Below are positions 59,358 to 64,000 of a stretch of DNA of 64,000 nucleotides, one piece after another. The DNA is from Vermamoeba vermiformis (taxonomy: Eukaryota > Tubulinea > Echinamoebida), in contig JBEWZL010000123.1 of NCBI GenBank assembly GCA_045837725.1, positions 186,001-250,000 of the forward strand. Reading direction: 5' to 3'. The notes beneath the pieces were generated by a model, which saw only the letters and a program-made list of their open reading frames with translations, was not told where the DNA came from and made no database searches. Positions within the stretch are counted from its first letter, which is position 1; each line of letters starts with the position of its first letter. The position numbers and the translations under genes were made by a program.

Positions 59358-59906
59358 GCTAAATCAATAATAAATAAATATATGTACAAGTGATTTGGCT
59401 TGTTGTTGACGTAACAGGAATTATACAAAAAATGAACCCAACGATCTGCCAACCTTGATTTTGTGCTTTTTTTGGGAGATTTTCATCTCCTTTTGGGGAT
59501 CTCACCGTTTTAGCGTTTCGAATCAGTACATGTCCTTATAAGGATAACAAGCCTATCGGCATACACGAACTACTAACGGAGTTCTCGATAATTGTTTTTC
59601 TGAAGCGAAAAGAAATCAACATCCACCGGCCAATACTGAACAATCGAGGCGAATTTCTTTAATTATTTATTTAAGCTACAACGAAATGAATCGAAACGAG
59701 TCGACTGTACAAATTCTATATTCTACTTAAAGAGTACAAGTGCAATACGTAAACGAGATCCACAGAAAGTACTTTGTTTTAAATTATCCACGGATCTGTT
59801 TCGTATTTCTTTCTAATGATGATATTAATTATACAAAATGAATTATGATTTAAACTTCTGCCGAAAAAAAAGCAGAAAGAAGATCGACCAAAGTCAACTA
59901 GCTGCT
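59358..59906. other. Intergenic between FERM-LRR and PKB
   Basis: This 549-bp stretch holds the FERM-LRR promoter and the PKB 3' end. A short hairpin, GGAGATTTTCATCTCC (about 59478), lies inside a T-rich leader. No gene is seen. Confidence 0.4.
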
Positions 59907-62219
59907 CTATTTCTTAGCAGCGTTAGCGGGATTGTACGTGAAGCCGTCCCAATCAGAGTTGCCGCTGTTAACAGGAGGATTCTCCTCGCTGTCTTCTTCC
60001 TCTTCATCGTCGTCCAAGGTTACAGGCTCATCCGTGAACATGGTGTCGATGTTGCTAATGTCCAAATCGTCCTTGACTTGAGGCTTGAATGGAGGCTCGA
60101 GCTCCAAGTTCTCCAACTTGGTCCAATCAATGCTGGCGTAGAAAGGATGGGCCTTGATTTGCGCTGGATCGACCAAACGGCGAGCAGGATCACGCTCCAA
60201 CAACTACACACCAACACATTAGTCTTATTCAATATCATTATAAGCACATTAGAGCACGTACCTTGGACAACAAGTCACGAGCAGTGTCGCTAATGACGTC
60301 AGGGAATTGAAGATCCGCGGTCATGATCTTAGTGTACATTTGTTGCACGTCTTCGCAGTAGAAAGGAGGCAGACCAGTGAGCATCTGCGCAAACAGACAC
60401 GCGTTAATATTGTAAACGACAGCAAATCATAAAGCGCGAAATTTCACGTTCAAAGTTATAGATTACGGTAATCTAAAGGTAAGCTGTAATGCACGTCATA
60501 AGGTGCTTGACGTGTTAATATTTGATTTGCCAATAATTGTTCAAATAATAACTTGAAATCAGCAATAAAAAAGATATTGATAGTGTCGTTGTACGTACCT
60601 CGAACATCAAAGTACCAAAGCTCCACCAGTCAATAGCCTTGCTGTATCCGTTGCCCTCCAACACTTCAGGGGCGAGGTACTCAGGAGTGCCGCAGAAAGT
60701 AGCCGTGCGCGCGTCTTTAGTGTGCAAACCTTCCTTCGAGAGACCGAAGTCAGTCATGATAATGTGGCCGTGACGAGTCAACAACAAGTTCTCGGGCTTC
60801 AAATCTCTGTTGATAGATCGCATCGTTAATACGCGTATCAGCATAATAGTGTTAATTAAGGATAACATTGCGCAGAAATTGCAACGGGATCCGCAAATTA
60901 AAATTGAAATTGTGGTGAGATCAAATGGGGATTTGGCTATGCCTTCGTATATTACCTATAAATGACACCATTCTTATGCAAATATTCAATGCCAAGAACA
61001 ATTTCAGCGGTGTAGAATTTGACTCGATCCTCGGTGAATCGTTTCTCCTTTTGCAAATGGAAGAATAATTCTCCTCCGTTAACGTAGTCCATAACAAAGA
61101 ATAATCTATCTGCATCTTGGAACGAGTAATGCAATTTGACCAAGAAAGGATTGTTCAGTCTGACCAAAATAGCTTTTTCGGATTTAGTATGACCAACTTC
61201 GTTCTTCTTCAAAATCTTGCTCTTAGTAAGAACCTTCATAGCGTAAACTTTGCCGGTATCTCTCTTTCGGACTAAAAGGACCTAGTAACATTATTGTAAT
61301 TAGCATGCGAGATCCCTTTTCAAAAATCTAGCAATGACTGCTACAAAATTAATAATGACCATAAAATTATCATAATATGGTAGTGATTATAGCAGTGGTT
61401 TCGTAATTTCTTAAACGGAATATATAATTAACCGAAGATTGCACGGAAACACATGGAATCCAGATTTCACTCACAAATTGACGAATAAACTTTCTTACAC
61501 CATAAATTTGATACATATGCTAAAAAAATATTTTGTAAACGAATAAATACCTTGCCAAAGCTACCCTTGCCAATAACTTTAAGGAAACCGAAATCTTCAA
61601 CGGTCATTTTCTTTTCGTTAGTCTATCACCAAAATTAATATCATTACACTAAGTACATATCAAATACATAATAAAATATCATTATTATAATTTTGGACCT
61701 AATTAAAAACTTGGTAATTTTTTTCGTATATCCGTTGGGACTTACCGAAGTAGGCTCAGGTTCCTCGTGATGATGGTTGTTACCATTTGCTACTACTTGT
61801 GTGCTTGAGGAAGGACCGCTGCTTGTTTTTTGTTTATTCAACACTTCGATCCAAGCGTTCATATCAGGTTCGTCATCGGTGCAGATGTGGTAAACTCTGT
61901 CTTCAGTAACGATCTTAAAACAATTGGAATGCTTCTTATAATCAGCTGCACGCTCTACTGCGATTTCCGAAGCATCAGCAAGTCGGATTTCACCACACTT
62001 TTCCTTCTTGGTCTAAAAATAATACTAATATTAGGACCGTGATATAAACCAATCACAACTATAATGGTGCATATTGTCATGCCATTTTTGCAATAAATAA
62101 TCATTAATTCGCACCTCTTTTTTGTAGTAAGATAAAACGTCTCCTTCCAAGGCCATCCATCTCTTCTTCCAGGTTTTAATTTTACCACCTTCTTTTACGA
62201 CCCAACCTGCTTTGCTCAT
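59907..62219 (-). CDS. PKB/Akt-type AGC kinase with PH domain
   Basis: This kinase acts downstream of PIP3 and TORC2. The PH domain starts [20 protein letters not shown] and includes [20 protein letters not shown] and [19 protein letters not shown]. An Asn/His/Ser linker follows, then the kinase: [55 protein letters not shown]. The activation segment [16 protein letters not shown] supplies the PDK1-site Thr, and SDWDGFTYN at the end is the hydrophobic motif with the TORC2-site Thr (the first aromatic is Trp rather than Phe). The C terminus is NPANAAKK. About eight introns interrupt it. All catalytic residues are present. Confidence 0.94.
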
Positions 62220-62558
62220 ATTGTTGTTTTTATAGTTGTATTAGCCTCGAGGCGTGTGGTTGTGGTGTTGCTCGTGTACAACAATAACGAAATAATTTTT
62301 ATTCCACACGGATATTTATCCTGAAAACAACAGAAAGGGGACCTTTTAATCATCAAGCGCAATTCAAGTCACCTATCGTATTAGGTTAAACAATTGAGTA
62401 GAATCTATCTGTCAGCGGAGGAATAATTTGTAAGTACTGATCGAGATTCAGCAACGGAATTCTGGATCCCTTTGCTATTACGCGAGCAATTCGCAATCTA
62501 TACTGCTATAGTAGTAAACTAAGCCTTCTTTCTTAAATTTAGTCACAAAGGACGAAGG
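62220..62558. promoter_or_regulatory. Divergent promoter between PKB and RCC1-repeat gene
   Basis: This 339-bp gap between divergent starts is AT-rich and has no ORF, repeat or RNA gene that I can support. Confidence 0.4.
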
Positions 62559-64000
62559 ATGTCAGGTGGCAAGTAAAAGTCTTTTAGTTGTTGGAGGCCA
62601 TAATAATTATAATAATTTCTCGTGCACGTAGTTTATACGTGGGGCTGCGATCAAGGCAATTTAGGCAGCGACAACGGCGGATCTTTATTCAGATTGGTCG
62701 ATTTTGACAACAGACCTATCAGACACGTTGCCGCAGGTCGTGCAGGTACTGCTGTGCTTACAGGTTAGTATTTTTCGATTTTTCCAATAAAATCTCCATT
62801 GCGTTATTATTACGCAAAACGACGGTCCTAATAATAAGGAACTAACGAAAAAAACGAAACTTCTCAGAGGATGGTGAATTGTTTCTATTTGGCATGTTTG
62901 GTAGATCTGGCGTCTCCATAAAGACTACCTCAAAGGATTTTATTCATGACAAGATTCTCGGCGTGTCATGTGGAATGGACTGCGTTGCCTTTTACACCGA
63001 GAAGAATGAAGTAAGACTGCATTACCATATGTAGCTTGCTTACATATAAAATTAACATATTGTGGTAGATTTGGGCTTGGGGTCCTTACATCAGCGAAGA
63101 TCCAGATCCCGCTATCATCCATCGATTTCCAAAAGACGTACTGATCAAGCAGATAGCTTGCGGTGGAATGCACTGTCTTGTACTTACTAACCAAGGCAAG
63201 CCCTATCATAAGTCTGAATATGATGACTCATATTTGCGTTAGGAGTGTACGCGTGGGGTGGGAACAACAACGGTCAGATGGGCACGGGAGATGTATATAT
63301 GCCAATGATGATGCATGCAGGGGCAGTACAGTACAAGCAATTGCTGCCTATAGTTGCCCTTAAGAACAAGAACATCGTTCAGATTGCTGCAGGAGGATAC
63401 CACTCGTTGGCATTGACCGGTAAGGGATCAGATCCAGGCAAGCGAGGCCGCTAATATATTTCCCAGACGCTGGTGAGGTTTACAGCTTTGGAGCAGGAGG
63501 ATACGGCCAGCTTGGCACTGGAAACAAAATCAATCAAACGGTACCAACTTTGGCACTAGAGCTCGCGAGCAAGAAGATCAATTTCATCGCAGCTGGACCT
63601 TCTCACTCGATCGCAATCTCGACTGACGGCAAGGTAAGTTAATACAATCCTATTGATCATTACTTATACTGTTATCCTAAGGCGTACTTGTTCGGTCGTA
63701 CAGAAAGCAAACAATGCAATTGCACCGCACCCGAGAATGCATGTCTTCAGCCTGTGGAAGTGTCAATCAAAGACGACTTCTTTGTCTACGGCGCAGCAGC
63801 ACATAGCTGCACATACTTAGTCACTGTTAGCGGCAAGATCCACGACTACGGAATGTTATGGGTAAGCCTCAGAACATTCTGTCAGACCTTTGTTAACATG
63901 ACGCAAACACAGCAAAATACCGAAAATGTGATGGTCGGGAAAGATGGAGGCGTGTTCAAAGACAAGATTGTTCGTCAAATATGGTGCGGTCATTACCACG
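62559..64000 (+). CDS. RCC1-repeat protein (partial, runs off the window)
   Basis: RCC1-type beta-propeller blades are visible: VYTWGCDQGNLGSDNGGSLF, IWAWGPYISEDPDPA, QIACGGMHCLVLTNQG, VYAWGGNNNGQMGTGDVYMP, IAAGGYHSLALT, EVYSFGAGGYGQLGTGNK and FIAAGPSHSIAISTDGKAYL. If exon 1 is ATG-TCA-G (62559), spliced at GTGGCA to the exon after CACGTAG (about 62631), the protein starts MSVYTWGCDQ; this keeps the frame, though the donor is not the usual GTAAGT. Propellers of this type act as exchange factors or adaptors. The last blade is cut by the window edge. Confidence 0.8.

Overview
This is a nuclear window from an amoebozoan, most likely a dictyostelid or close relative. The evidence is a kinase+SH2 protein of the Shk family, SIN1/RIP3 with a Ras-binding domain, a RasGEF, Akt/PKB, an RdeA-like HPt protein, cofilin and a CAP-type protein. 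The genes are compact and intron-rich with GT-AG introns, mostly 45-300 nt. UTRs and introns are AT-rich, while exons are more GC-rich than in Dictyostelium discoideum, so that species is unlikely. Species assignment is inference. I saw no bacterial operons, rRNA genes, CRISPR arrays or virus-like elements, and no convincing tRNA.

Layout. 0-5.1 kb: ATG4 and SIN1/RIP3 (both -). 5.6-15.4 kb (+): a minimal C-CAP protein, QTRT2, an Shk-type kinase and a RasGEF. 16.5-21.4 kb (-): an RNF37/UBOX5-like U-box protein and a mitochondrial helical-repeat protein. 21.9-23.5 kb (+): a tiny Gly/Tyr/Pro protein and cofilin. 23.6-26.1 kb (-): CMSS1 and a 69-residue protein carrying the Cip/Kip signature RRNLFGPVD. 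27-29.2 kb: RidA (+), a small membrane protein and a PD-(D/E)xK nuclease-like protein (both -). 29.4-35.1 kb: an armadillo-repeat protein (+) and an SLF2/FAM178-like protein (-). 35.3-42.6 kb (+): PUM3/Puf6 and an ankyrin-CDKN3-like phosphatase fusion. 42.9-46.7 kb (+): two tandem secreted paralogues and a PARP-finger/F-box protein. 46.9-52.0 kb (-): mitochondrial DnaJ (DNAJA3) and complex I NDUFV2. 53-54 kb (+): a two-TM protein and an HPt protein. 54.3-62.2 kb (-): a FERM-LRR protein and PKB/Akt. 62.6 kb to the end (+): an RCC1-repeat protein cut by the window edge.

Themes. Ras-TORC2-PKB signalling is well represented (RasGEF, SIN1, PKB), as are actin regulators (cofilin, C-CAP, FERM-LRR), mitochondrial proteins (DNAJA3, NDUFV2, the repeat protein, RidA) and ribosome biogenesis (CMSS1, PUM3).

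Most unusual points: the Cip/Kip-like mini-protein; a nearly identical ~472-bp sequence lying in the sense orientation inside introns of two unrelated genes (PUM3 and DNAJA3); three genes whose reading frame steps +1 at a UGA with no canonical intron; a long imperfect hairpin followed by a T14 run between the Shk and RasGEF genes; a yeast-like CTAACG branch-point signal; and several rare domain combinations.
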